From the NCBI GenBank assembly GCA_001567545.1, contig LLZO01000222.1, positions 1 through 33,391 of the forward strand: DNA of 33,391 nucleotides. The letters are read 5' to 3'. The stretch comes from Candidatus Tepidiaquacellales bacterium OLB5. Lineage in GTDB: Bacteria; Bacteroidota; Ignavibacteria; Tepidaquicellales; OLB5. Position 1 is the stretch's first letter. Every line of letters starts with the position of its first letter. The notes below the pieces were generated by a model. It saw only the letters and a program-made list of their open reading frames with translations. It ran no database searches and was not told the origin of the DNA. The position numbers and the translations under genes are program-made. Below are positions 1-8,947 of the stretch, one piece after another.

Positions 1-44
1 CATTAGTAATTTATCTTACAAATTTAAATCCAAAGGGGGATTAA

Positions 45-1295
45 ATGAATAAACTTCATACTTTCGTTAAGCTTGCCGCTTTAATAGTATTATTTTTTAC
101 AGGTTTATTATTTGCACAGCAGCCAACATGGGTATCTTTAAATTCAGGTACCAATGAGGACCTGTATTCAGTTTATTTTACATCATGCAAAACCGGATAC
201 GTTGTTGGCTTGAACGGTCTTATCCGTAAAACTACAAACGGGGGAGCAAACTGGAGCTCATTAACATCCGGTACTTCACAGGATCTGTATGAAATTAATT
301 TTATCAATCAGTCTACAGGTTATGTTTCAGGAACTAACGGCACTATAAGGAAAACAACAAATGCCGGTGCAAACTGGACTTCACAGAATTCCGGTACTAA
401 CAATACCCTTTACGAAATATTCTTTATTGATATAAACACCGGTTATGCAGCAGGTGAAGGCGGGACAATCAGGAGGACCACAAACGGCGGAAACAGCTGG
501 TCAAATCAGAGTGCAGGTACTTCAAATTCACTGTACGAAGTTCATTTTTTAACAAGCCAGTTAGGTTATTCCGTAGGTTCAAACGGCACAATCCGTTACA
601 CTTCAAACGGAGGAGCAAACTGGAGTGCCGGTATATCAGGCACAACAACAAGTCTGCTTGATGTAAGGTTTAATAATTTATATTCTTTTAATACACTGTT
701 TTGTGTTGGTATGAATGGAGTTATTTTAAAAACCACAAACAGCGGCATGAACTGGGCTATACTTAATACGGGAACGACAAACGACCTGTATGAAATACAT
801 TTCACATTTACAAATGTAGGTTACACTGTCGGTGAAAACGGCATTATACTTTATACAGTCAACTCAGGAAATAACTGGGTGCAGCTCAACTCCGGAACAA
901 ATAACGATCTCCATTCTGTTTACTTCCCTTCAACAGATACGGGTTACACAGTTGGAAATAACGGTACTATAAGAAAAACAACAAATGCACTGACATCTGT
1001 TATACCGGTTTCAAATATTATTCCCGAAAGTTTTTCTCTTCATCAGAATTATCCTAACCCGTTTAATCCATCGACTAAGATCATGTTTGAAATTCCGGAT
1101 GGCGGATATGATAATTTGAGCCTGAAAGTATTTGATATAACCGGCAGGGAAGTTAAAATTCTGGTAAATGATAACCCGGGTCCCGGGATTTACGAAGCAG
1201 ACTTTAATGCCTCGGGGCTGCCAAGCGGTGTGTATTTTTATAAGCTTACCGCAGGTAATTTTACCGAAACAAAAAAGATGATACTGGCAAAATAG
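45..1295 (+). CDS. Secreted YCF48-like seven-repeat beta-propeller protein with T9SS type A sorting domain
   Basis: 416 aa. Residues 1-24 form a signal peptide (hydrophobic stretch AALIVLFFTGLLFA). Residues about 27-320 hold seven tandem units of roughly 42 aa with the pattern NSGTNxDLYxVxF, TGYxVGxNGTIRKTTNGG, xNW. This resembles the YCF48/BNR-type propeller, and seven units would close a seven-bladed propeller. The unit with LLDVRF (about residues 203-210) is the most diverged. NYPNPFNP at 335-342 opens the C-terminal sorting domain, which ends in TKKMILAK. By family knowledge, such domains send Sec-exported proteins through the type IX system to the cell surface or medium. A purine-rich AAAGGGGG lies about 7 nt before the ATG. 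The stop is 3 nt from the stop of the convergent CDF gene, with no hairpin between. The molecular function is unknown; propellers of this type are often binding or adhesion modules. Confidence 0.9.
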   Translation: MNKLHTFVKLAALIVLFFTGLLFAQQPTWVSLNSGTNEDLYSVYFTSCKTGYVVGLNGLIRKTTNGGANWSSLTSGTSQDLYEINFINQSTGYVSGTNGTIRKTTNAGANWTSQNSGTNNTLYEIFFIDINTGYAAGEGGTIRRTTNGGNSWSNQSAGTSNSLYEVHFLTSQLGYSVGSNGTIRYTSNGGANWSAGISGTTTSLLDVRFNNLYSFNTLFCVGMNGVILKTTNSGMNWAILNTGTTNDLYEIHFTFTNVGYTVGENGIILYTVNSGNNWVQLNSGTNNDLHSVYFPSTDTGYTVGNNGTIRKTTNALTSVIPVSNIIPESFSLHQNYPNPFNPSTKIMFEIPDGGYDNLSLKVFDITGREVKILVNDNPGPGIYEADFNASGLPSGVYFYKLTAGNFTETKKMILAK

Positions 1296-1298
1296 CAA

Positions 1299-2312
1299 TT
1301 ACTCTTTTACATCATCTATATCGTAAGTCGGCAGGGATGTGATCTTTTTCGCATCCCACCTGTAATACTTAGAGTTCGGCTCCTTCCTGGAGCCGCACTC
1401 CGGCATATTGCATATATAACAGCAGCGGGGATTGCAAGGGTCTAAGTGTATCAGTGATTCCACCTGTTTGGTGCCAAGCGACTCAATTATCCTCTTTTCA
1501 ACCTGGTCAACTGTTTCATGGCTTTCGGCTACTGATTTATAATAAGGCACTATCAGATGAAAATCTATCATATACTTATCGCCTGATTTCCAGTATCTAA
1601 GGCGGTGCACATCTATCCAGTCATTGTGATATTTCCGTACAGTCTCAAGCCCTTTGCCTATATCATCTATAATTTTATCATCATTCTCATTCATAAGGCC
1701 GCCAATTGACTCTCTGACAAGGTGTTTTCCTGTCCATAAAATATTCAATGCAAGCAGTATTGCAATAACCGGGTCAAATAATTTAATATCGGTTATTAAA
1801 ACTAAAATTAACGCGGCAACAGCTCCAAAGCTTGTTATTGAATCTGTTAAAACATGCTTACCGTCTGCAATTAAAATCAGGCTGTTTGTCCGTTTACCTG
1901 TTTTAATAAGATAATATCCAAGCAGAAGGTTAATTATACTGGCAGCAGTTATTATTATTGCTCCTGTATCAAGCCGGGAGATCTCTCTGGGGATTATTAT
2001 ATCTCTGACGGCATATGCAATAATAGATAATGCAGCAATCATGATCATTGCGCCTTCAAACCCGGCAGAAAAAAATTCAATTTTACCGTGGCCGTATGGA
2101 TGTTCCTTATCAGCCGGTTTTGTCGAAAGATGCAGGCTGTAAAAAGCAAATGATGTTGCTGCAATGTGAACTATCGATTCCAGCGCATCAGAAAGTACTG
2201 CTGCAGAACCGGTCAAAAAATATGCGCCTATTTTGCCGAAGAACATTAAAAATCCGATTGAAAGGGAAATTAATGCAGCTTTTTTCTTAAGTTCAGTTTC
2301 TTTTCTATCCAC
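1299..2312 (-). CDS. Cation diffusion facilitator (CDF) family metal transporter with Cys-rich C-terminal tail
   Basis: 337 aa inner-membrane antiporter that, by family knowledge, exports divalent metals (Zn, Fe, Co, Cd or Mn) in exchange for protons. About six membrane segments lie within residues 12-200. The transmembrane metal site is readable: E45 and H49 in helix 2 (DALESIVH) and H153 and D157 in helix 5 (DGKHVLTD). These fall at the numbers used for E. coli YiiP/FieF, where the set is D45, D49, H153, D157. The HPYGHGKIEFFSAGFEG loop at 71-87 is typical. Residues 210-290 are the cytoplasmic domain, with His-rich IDVHRLR and IDFHLIV strands. A tail at 293-306 carries five Cys (C293, C297, C298, C301, C306), a likely extra metal site. 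It is divergent from the TetR gene, and an exact minus-strand TATATTTG box (2351-2358) lies 39 nt upstream. Substrate cannot be assigned. Confidence 0.95.
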   Translation of the reverse strand: MDRKETELKKKAALISLSIGFLMFFGKIGAYFLTGSAAVLSDALESIVHIAATSFAFYSLHLSTKPADKEHPYGHGKIEFFSAGFEGAMIMIAALSIIAYAVRDIIIPREISRLDTGAIIITAASIINLLLGYYLIKTGKRTNSLILIADGKHVLTDSITSFGAVAALILVLITDIKLFDPVIAILLALNILWTGKHLVRESIGGLMNENDDKIIDDIGKGLETVRKYHNDWIDVHRLRYWKSGDKYMIDFHLIVPYYKSVAESHETVDQVEKRIIESLGTKQVESLIHLDPCNPRCCYICNMPECGSRKEPNSKYYRWDAKKITSLPTYDIDDVKE

Positions 2313-2350
2313 AATATATTAAATACAGGAATTTCGTTTCCAAAACTAAG

Positions 2351-2358
2351 CAAATATA
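2351..2358 (-). promoter_or_regulatory. Candidate -7 promoter box for the CDF gene
   Basis: CAAATATA on the plus strand reads TATATTTG on the minus strand, an exact match to the Bacteroidota -7 consensus TAnnTTTG, 39 nt before the CDF start. No good -33 TTG is seen; the best is CTG at the expected distance. A GTTTCC half-site at 2336-2341 would lie near the start of transcription. Confidence 0.4.
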
Positions 2359-2398
2359 TATTAAAATTACGTTAATTTTCAGAATATTAATTTACCAC

Positions 2399-2427
2399 TT
2401 GACAAATTAGTTTCCGTTAACTATTTT
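2399..2427 (+). promoter_or_regulatory. Candidate promoter of the TetR/efflux operon
   Basis: TTGACA (2399-2404), 17 nt, TATTTT (2422-2427) fits a sigma70-like promoter. Read the Bacteroidota way it is TTG, 20 nt, TATTTTGG, one mismatch from TAnnTTTG. It lies 41 nt before the TetR ATG. One AGTTTCC half-site sits in the spacer and GGAAACT follows the -10 box directly, so a bound repressor would block RNA polymerase. Confidence 0.5.
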
Positions 2428-2455
2428 GGAAACTTAAGAAACGAAAATAGTTTCC
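2409..2455. promoter_or_regulatory. Candidate TetR operator: three alternating AGTTTCC/GGAAACT half-sites
   Basis: AGTTTCC (2409-2415), GGAAACT (2428-2434) and AGTTTCC (2449-2455) alternate in orientation. Their starts are 19 and 21 nt apart, about two helical turns, so they form two overlapping inverted repeats. A further GTTTCC lies at 2336-2341 on the CDF side. This is the pattern expected of a self-repressing TetR regulator in a divergent intergenic region. Binding is inferred, not shown. Confidence 0.5.
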
Positions 2456-2467
2456 ATATTAGAAAAA

Positions 2468-3097
2468 ATGGCTGAAGTTACGGAAAAAGAGAAAATACTG
2501 TATTTTACGCATGCTAAGTTCATAACAGAGGGCTTTTACAAGACCACTATGGATGAGATTGCCCGTGACCTTCAGATGAGCAAGAAGACAATTTACAAAC
2601 ACTTCGATTCTAAAGAAGAGCTGCTGGAAAATGTATGCGGGATGCGGATGAAGCTTATGGAAGAGTTCCTTGACGAAGTTGTGGATAGCAGCGATGATGC
2701 AATAACCAAGTTCCTGAAGATAATCCACAAGCAAAAAAGCATGTCGATGAACTGTTCCCCGGTCTGGTTCCGCGACCTTGAAGTTCACGCGCCCCATTTA
2801 AGCAAAGAATTTGCAAAGGTAAGGCAGGATAAAGTTACAAAAATTATGTCAAGGCTGCTTGAACAGGGTAAAAAGGAAAAAGTTGTCGAACACGTTCCGG
2901 TAGATATTATAATCACAGCCCTTAATGGGGCTATCGAAGCTGTTACGCATGCTGATTTTGTACTTAACAGCAAATATTCATTTCATGAAGCCATGAGAAT
3001 TACTGCTGAAATTTTCTTTAACGGTTTTTTAACTGAATCAGGCAAGGAAAAATTTTCAAACACAAAAAAGCTGTTTGAAGATGTTCTGCAAAAATAG
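2468..3097 (+). CDS. TetR/AcrR family transcriptional regulator, likely repressor of the adjacent RND efflux genes
   Basis: 209 aa, normal length for TetR. The N-terminal helix-turn-helix spans about residues 27-46 (TTMDEIARDLQMSKKTIYKHF), matching the family pattern closely. Residues 50-209 form the all-helical ligand-binding and dimerisation domain, whose ligand cannot be read from sequence. The gene leads a same-strand series with a TolC-like channel (39 nt downstream), adaptor and RND pump, a common layout for a self-repressing drug or solvent-responsive efflux operon. Half-sites for a dimeric regulator overlap its own promoter (2399-2455). The start at 2468 is the first ATG and retains the complete DNA-binding domain; no strong Shine-Dalgarno is present. 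Confidence 0.93.
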   Translation: MAEVTEKEKILYFTHAKFITEGFYKTTMDEIARDLQMSKKTIYKHFDSKEELLENVCGMRMKLMEEFLDEVVDSSDDAITKFLKIIHKQKSMSMNCSPVWFRDLEVHAPHLSKEFAKVRQDKVTKIMSRLLEQGKKEKVVEHVPVDIIITALNGAIEAVTHADFVLNSKYSFHEAMRITAEIFFNGFLTESGKEKFSNTKKLFEDVLQK

Positions 3098-3136
3098 TAC
3101 CGCTAAATACTTAAATTAAAAATCATAAATTATTTT

Positions 3137-4445
3137 ATGAATAAATTAATAGCTGCAATGGTCCTTTCTGCAACATTTATCTCTGTTTCATACAGCCAGA
3201 GTGTCAGAACTCTTACTCTATATGATGCAATAAATCTTGCAAAAAGGAACAATTCTGATTATGTAATTGCAAAACTCGATAAAATGAAAGCTGATAAGCA
3301 GGTATCAGAAGTTTACAGCGAAAATTTAGTGCCAAGTTTTACGTTAAGCTCAAGGTATGCAAGGTCTTTCAGAAAACAGACCATAAATATCTTCGGGCAA
3401 AACTTCGAAATAGGCTCGGATAATAGTATAACTACTACACTTGACGTCTCCGAGCCTATTCCCTTTTTAGGCACCCCGGTTTTTAACGGTATCCGCATTG
3501 CTGAATATTATTCAAGGATACAGGAAGAGAACGTAAAAAGTGTTGAATCGAAAATAAAAACTGATGTTAAAAAGGCTTTTTTTAATGTTCTTCTGTTAAA
3601 AGAAGTCATACGGCTTAATGAGCAAAGCATTGAAAATGCAGCAGAAAACCTGAGAGTTGTTGAAGCCAGGTATAAAGCAGGTGTTGCCCTGGAGTATGAT
3701 TACATAAGGGCAAAGGTTGTACTTGAAAATCAAAAGCCGGTCCTGTCCCAGTCTGTAAACAACTTATCAATTGCCAAAAAACTGCTTAAAAACAGTATAG
3801 GCTTAAAAGATGAATCTGAACTTGATGTTGTCGGTGATCTTATATTTGATTCCACGGAAGTATGGGGTACAACAGAGGAACTCATAAAAAAAAATTTCTG
3901 AAAATAATGTTGCTGTACGCCAGCTTAAGCTAAGCAAAAAAATCAATGAACAGCTGGTAGAAGTTGATTACGCAAATTATCTTCCGAAGTTTTATGTTTT
4001 CGGGCAGTGGCAAAGCCAGGCAAACGAAAATGATGACAGGTCGCTTGGGGGCTACAGGTTCTATAACTCCATAATTGCAGGTATCGGACTCAACTGGAGC
4101 TTAAACCTGTTCAAGAACTCCTATAAGGAAGACCAGTCAATTATTGAAGTTAAAAAATCTGAAGAGACAATTATTAAAACAAAAGAACTGCTGAAAACAC
4201 AGACTGAAAGTACTTTGCTGAGGATAGAAGATGCCAGAAACAGGATAAAATCCCAGTCTGAGCTTGTTGATATTGCACAGCGCGGTTATGATTTGGCTAA
4301 TATTAGTTACAAAAGCGGTGTACTGAACCAAATAGATGTTGTTAATGCTGAATTGGGTTTGAACCAGGTTAAGCTGTCTTATTTACAGGCAATTTATGAT
4401 TACCTGAATGCCAGAAGTGATCTGGAACAGCTTCTTGAAAAATAA
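3137..4445 (+). CDS. TolC-like outer membrane efflux protein (frameshifted at an A9 run)
   Basis: Outer-membrane channel of the tripartite pump. The first frame (3137-3901) has a signal peptide (MNKLIAAMVLSATFISVSYSQ) followed by the OEP pattern LTLYDAINLAKRNNSDY and long helical stretches. It stops just after EELIKK. The protein continues in the +1 frame from about 3895 to 4445 (ISENNVAVRQLKLSK ... SYKSGVLNQIDVVNAELGLNQ), the normal second half of a TolC family protein. Dropping one A from the nine-A run at 3886-3894 gives a continuous 435-aa protein, the usual family length. An assembly error is most likely; a true pseudogene or A-run slippage remains possible. The adaptor gene starts 36 nt downstream. 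Confidence 0.88.
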
Positions 4446-4481
4446 AAATAACTTGAGAAAAAATTTATATATAAACCGTCA

Positions 4482-5534
4482 ATGAATAAATTTAAGATCA
4501 TCTTTCCTTCTGCTTTATTGCTGTTGATTGCAGCAATGATATTACATGGCTGCGGCGATGGCAGCGGTGAAACAACAGACCAAAAAATTGAAAAGAAGAT
4601 CCCTATAGTAAAAGTAAAACAAATAGAATCTTCAGTTTTCTCTGATAACTTCAAGGTTGTTGGCTTAATTAAGCCGTTTACCAGTGCAAAAGTATCTTCC
4701 GAAGAAGGCGGGGTAATTACTTACCTCACCAAAGATAAAGGTAGTTATGTAAGGAAAGGTGAAGTTATTGCAAGATTGAAAAAAGATGTTGAAATGGCTT
4801 CGCTTGAACAGACTGAAGCACAGGTAGAGCTTGCCAGAATGAATTACGAAAAACAGAAACAGCTGTACGAAGATAACGCAACTACAGAAATACAGTACTT
4901 AACTGCAAAATGGCAGTATGAAGCTGCAGTAAGAGGCGCAGATATTTTAAGGACAAGGTTAAAAACCGGTTTTGTAAGGTCACCTATCAGCGGTGTAGTT
5001 GAAGATAAATTCATGAATAAAGGTGAAATGTCAGCTCCCGGTTCACCTATCTTCAGTATAATAGATGTATCAACCGTAAAGATCTCTGCTGGTGTTCCTG
5101 AAATGTACATCACTAAAGTTAAAATGGGACAAAGTGTAAATATAACTGTAGATGTTTTACCCGGAGTAAATTTTGAAGGAAAAATAAGTTATGTTGCGCC
5201 TTCTCTTTCCGGTGTTAGCAGGACTTTTGAAGTTGAAATACTTATAAATAACCGTGAAAAGCTGTTGAAACCAGGTATGAATGCCAATGTGCAGATATCT
5301 GAATATACCAGGACTGATGCTGTGGTTATTAACCAGGATTTGATTGTGGATTACGGTGATGAACAGTATTTATTTGTTTTGGATGGCGATATTGCAAGAA
5401 AGAGGGTAATAAAGCTTGGCGGAAGAAATGAAAATATGGTTCTAATCGAATCTGGTTTAAACCCGGGTGAAAAAGTTATCTACGAAGGATTCCAGTCTGT
5501 GAAAGACGGGGATAAAGTGCAGGTTGTACAATAA
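4482..5534 (+). CDS. RND efflux periplasmic adaptor (membrane fusion protein), lipoprotein
   Basis: 350 aa adaptor that bridges the RND pump and the TolC-like channel. The N-terminus is a lipoprotein signal with lipobox LHGC (Cys24). Domain order fits the HlyD/AcrA family: a biotinyl-lipoyl-like half (AKVSSEEGGVITYLTKDKGSYVRKGEVIARL, here read as two pieces around residues 67-97), a short helical hairpin (about 100-155), the second lipoyl half (TGFVRSPISGVVEDKF), a beta-barrel domain and a membrane-proximal domain ending DGDKVQVVQ. The hairpin is short, as in many Bacteroidota adaptors. It lies between the channel gene (36 nt) and the pump gene (67 nt) on the same strand, so one transcript is likely. 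Confidence 0.94.
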   Translation: MNKFKIIFPSALLLLIAAMILHGCGDGSGETTDQKIEKKIPIVKVKQIESSVFSDNFKVVGLIKPFTSAKVSSEEGGVITYLTKDKGSYVRKGEVIARLKKDVEMASLEQTEAQVELARMNYEKQKQLYEDNATTEIQYLTAKWQYEAAVRGADILRTRLKTGFVRSPISGVVEDKFMNKGEMSAPGSPIFSIIDVSTVKISAGVPEMYITKVKMGQSVNITVDVLPGVNFEGKISYVAPSLSGVSRTFEVEILINNREKLLKPGMNANVQISEYTRTDAVVINQDLIVDYGDEQYLFVLDGDIARKRVIKLGGRNENMVLIESGLNPGEKVIYEGFQSVKDGDKVQVVQ

Positions 5535-5601
5535 TTAATTTTTATCCCGCAGGTGGTTCAATTATAATTAACTAAAATCAGCCATCATTTAAGAATATAA
5601 A

Positions 5602-8600
5602 ATGAAATTTTTCAGATTATTTGTAAATAATAAGGTAGTTATATACATATTCACTTTTATAATAGTGCTGGCAGGTATTTCTGCATATGTATCACTGCCG
5701 CGAGAGTCATCGCCTTCTATAGAAATTCCATACGTTTTTATTTCAACTGTTTATGTCGGCGTATCCCCTGAGGAAATAGAAAAGCTTGTTACAATGGAAA
5801 TTGAAAAACAGGTGAAAGCCATCCCGGATATCAAGGAAATTACATCTGTATCAAGGGAAAGTTTTTCATCTGTTACAATTGAATTTAACCCGAACATTAA
5901 AATTGATGATGCGCTTCAGAAAGTAAGAGATAAAATTTCCGTTGCAAAAGGCAATATGCCGTCTGATATAGAAGAACCTGTAGTAACTGAGGTAAACTTT
6001 TCGGAGCTGCCTATGCTTTATATCAATATTGCAGGTAATTACGGTCTGGATAAGCTGAAGGCAATTGCAGATAATATGAGCGATAAGATAGAAGGTGTCC
6101 CGGGTGTGCTTAGCGCTGAAGTAGTCGGCGGATTGGAACGCGAAGTAAAAATTAATGTTGATGCAAACAGGCTTAAATACTATGCATTAAGCCTGACAGA
6201 TGTATCTAATGCTATCAGCGGTGAAAACCTGAATATTCCCGGCGGAAGTGTTGATGTCGGCGATCTCAATTATCTTATCAGGGTACCCGGTGAAATTGAA
6301 GACCCTAAGATCTTCGGTGACCTGGTTGTGAAAACCGGAATTGACGGACACCCTATTTATGTAAGAGATGTGGCGCAGGTGATATACGGTTATAAAGACA
6401 GGACAACATATTCAAGAGAAAACGGGGTAGAAGCTGTTACTATTATCATTAAAAAACAATCAGGAGAAAATCTTGTAAGAATAGCTGATGATATCAAGGA
6501 AATAGTTAAAGATGAAGAGAAAAATCTGCCTGCTGGTGTAACATTAAGTTTAACAGGTGATGAATCAAAGCAGATAAGGAACACTGTTCATGAGCTTGAA
6601 AACGGGGTTATAACAGGCGTTTTACTTGTAGTAATAGTATTGTTCCTGTTCCTTGGCTTAAGAATTGCTTCTTTAACTGCTACATCTATTCCGCTTTCAT
6701 TCCTCATTTCATTCATAGTATTAAATGCAATGGGTGTAACGCTGAATATTGTTGTACTTTTTACACTTATTCTTGTACTTGGTATAATAGTAGATGATGC
6801 AATTGTGGTAATGGAAAATATTTACAGGCTCCAGGACCAGGAAAATTATTCACCTTACGATGCAGCGCTTGAAGGCCCCCGCGAAGTTGCATTCCCGGTT
6901 ACAATTGCAACGTTAACCATTATATCATCATTTTTCCCGCTGCTGTTTTTCCCGGGTATTGTGGGTGAGTTCATGCGTTACCTGCCTATAACACTAATAG
7001 TTTGTTTATTCTCATCATTGTTTGTTGCTATGGTCATCAGCCCGGTGCAGGCTGCTGTTTTTATTCATGTAAAAAAGCAAAAAGAAAAAGATGCAAAGAA
7101 GAAATTCAGGCCTATCGGCAGATTTGTTGAACATTTCGATGAAAAAGTTCTTCAGTACTATTATCAAAATGTATGAATCTACATTAAGGTATGTATTAAA
7201 GCACAGGTTCCTTACTATAAGCGGAACGGTAGCAATACTCATATTATCATTTATTGTTTACGGTATGTTCAATAATGGGGTAGAATTTTTCCCGAAAATA
7301 GAACCGCAGCAGACAAGCGTAAATATTACAATGCCCAGCGGCACTAATATAGAAAAGACAAATGAATTCACTAAAATTGTTGAACAAAAGATCAAACCTT
7401 ACGATGATATTGAATATTATGTTTCAAATGTAGGTTCTTCAACCAATCCAATGGATTTCGGCGGTTCAACTTCAAACAAAAGTACCGTAACAGTGAATTT
7501 TTATGATAAACTTGACAGAAAACGAAGCTCATTTGAAGCTGTTGAGGATATAAGAAAAGCTTTAGACGGACTTCCGGGAGGTGATATCGTGATACAGTCA
7601 CAAACAGGTGGTCCTCCGACAGGTCCTCCTGTTAATATTGAACTTTCCGGCGACGATTTTATACAGCTTGGACTTATTGCAGAACAGATAAAATTACAGA
7701 TAAAAGAAATACCGGGTTTAACTGACCTTAAAAGTGATTTTAACGAATCACGACCTGAAATAAAGATCACTATTGACCGGGAAAAAGCTGCCTTATATAA
7801 GCTTAACACTGCTTCTATTGCATCTAACATCAGAACTGCTATAACAGGAACTGAAGCTAGCAAATTCAGAGTAGGTGAAGATGAATATGATATTACCGTT
7901 AGGCTGGATAAATCACAAAGGGATAATGTTACTGCTATAGAAAATCTATATATCCCAAACAAGGATGGTATTAATATTCCCATTACATCGGTTGCAAAGA
8001 TCGATTTTTCCGGCGGCTTGGAAGCTATAAACCGAAAAGATTCAAGAAGAGTTGTAACAGTTTCTGCAAATGCCGAAGGCAGGCTTGGTAATGATGTATT
8101 AAAAGATGTTATGGCTAAGCTAAAAGATTTTAAGCTGCCAGACGGGTATTTAATAACATATACAGGTGAATCTGAAGACCAGGAAGAAGCATCTGCATTT
8201 TTAGGACAGGCATTTTTACTCTCTTTGCTTCTTATATTCCTGTTTATGGTAATGGAATTCAATTCTTTAAGAACTCCGCTCATTATTATGTTCTCTGTAC
8301 TGCTTTCTTTAATTGGCGTTTTCTTTGGTTTGCTGGTTACTCAAACACCGTTCGGAATAATGATGACAGGTATCGGAGTTATATCACTTGGCGGTATTGT
8401 GGTAAGGAATGCTATAGTTCTGCTGGATTTCCAGAAAGAACTTGTTAAACGCGGACTTTCGCGTGATGAAGCTCTTATTCAGTCAGGTGTTATTAGGCTT
8501 CGCCCGGTATTTTTAACAGCTGCATGCACAATTCTTGGACTTGTACCTTTAACAACCGGTGTGGATTTTGACTGGCGTACATTAAGCTGGGTTATTGGCG

Positions 8601-8794
8601 GCGAAAATACTGCCTTCTGGAGACCAATGGGTGTTGCTATCATTTTCGGATTATCTGTATCAACATTTTTGACACTTGTTGTTATACCTGCAATTTTTAG
8701 CTGGGTTGATGATGTTATATTAAAATTAACAGGAAAAAAGAAGAAAGACTTAATAAAACCTGTAGCAGGAGATGAAGCTCCTGCAAAAGCATAA
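5602..8794 (+). CDS. RND family (HAE-type) efflux pump, inner-membrane permease (frameshifted at 7142-7146)
   Basis: Proton-driven inner-membrane pump. Two overlapping ORFs in different frames, 5602-7176 and 7091-8794, together cover one AcrB-type protein. Removing one A from the run at 7142-7146 joins FVEHFDEK to FFSTIIKMYESTLRYVLKHRF and gives 1063 aa, the normal RND length. Visible features are the first membrane helix (residues 12-30), a porter domain with VGVSPEEIEKLVTMEIE, the helix-4 proton-relay pair D398-D399 (IIVDDAIVVMEN), and helix 10 with VVRNAIVLLDF. There R935 takes the place of the AcrB K940-type lysine, a conservative change. The C-terminus is Lys-rich. Substrate is unknown. 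A 25-bp hairpin terminator at 8908-8932 ends the operon. Confidence 0.92.
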
Positions 8795-8907
8795 TGAGGA
8801 TATTATTTAAATATAGTTTGATATTTGGATTTTGATATTTTGATTTTTATTACCTCCGTTTGATTAAAAAGCTCTTTGATGGTTAGAGCGAATGTTAATT
8901 AAACAAT

Positions 8908-8932
8908 AAAGCCCGGTCATAGACCGGGCTTT
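8908..8932. terminator. Bidirectional rho-independent terminator
   Basis: Perfect 11-bp stem (AAAGCCCGGTC, loop ATA, GACCGGGCTTT) flanked by A and T runs. It lies between the convergent RND pump gene and the helical-protein gene at 8948-10411. Confidence 0.88.
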
Positions 8933-8947
8933 TGTTTTGCAAAAAAA

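Noticed and set aside
120..990. Tandem DNA repeats in the first gene as a CRISPR or satellite array
   Set aside because: The periodicity follows the protein blade unit, with drift at third codon positions; it is a coding repeat.
3886..3901. Programmed ribosomal frameshift in the TolC-like gene
   Set aside because: No stimulatory Shine-Dalgarno or downstream structure is seen, and four other genes show the same one-A defect, so assembly error is simpler.
7501..8283. 260-aa minus-strand open frame
   Set aside because: It lies wholly inside the RND pump gene, is Ser-rich and shows no family pattern; it is an antisense shadow.
5602..8794. RND pump encoded as two separate subunits
   Set aside because: The two ORFs overlap by 86 nt in different frames, and the join falls at the middle of the protein just before the second-half first helix. 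One dropped A restores a standard pump, so a split is not needed.
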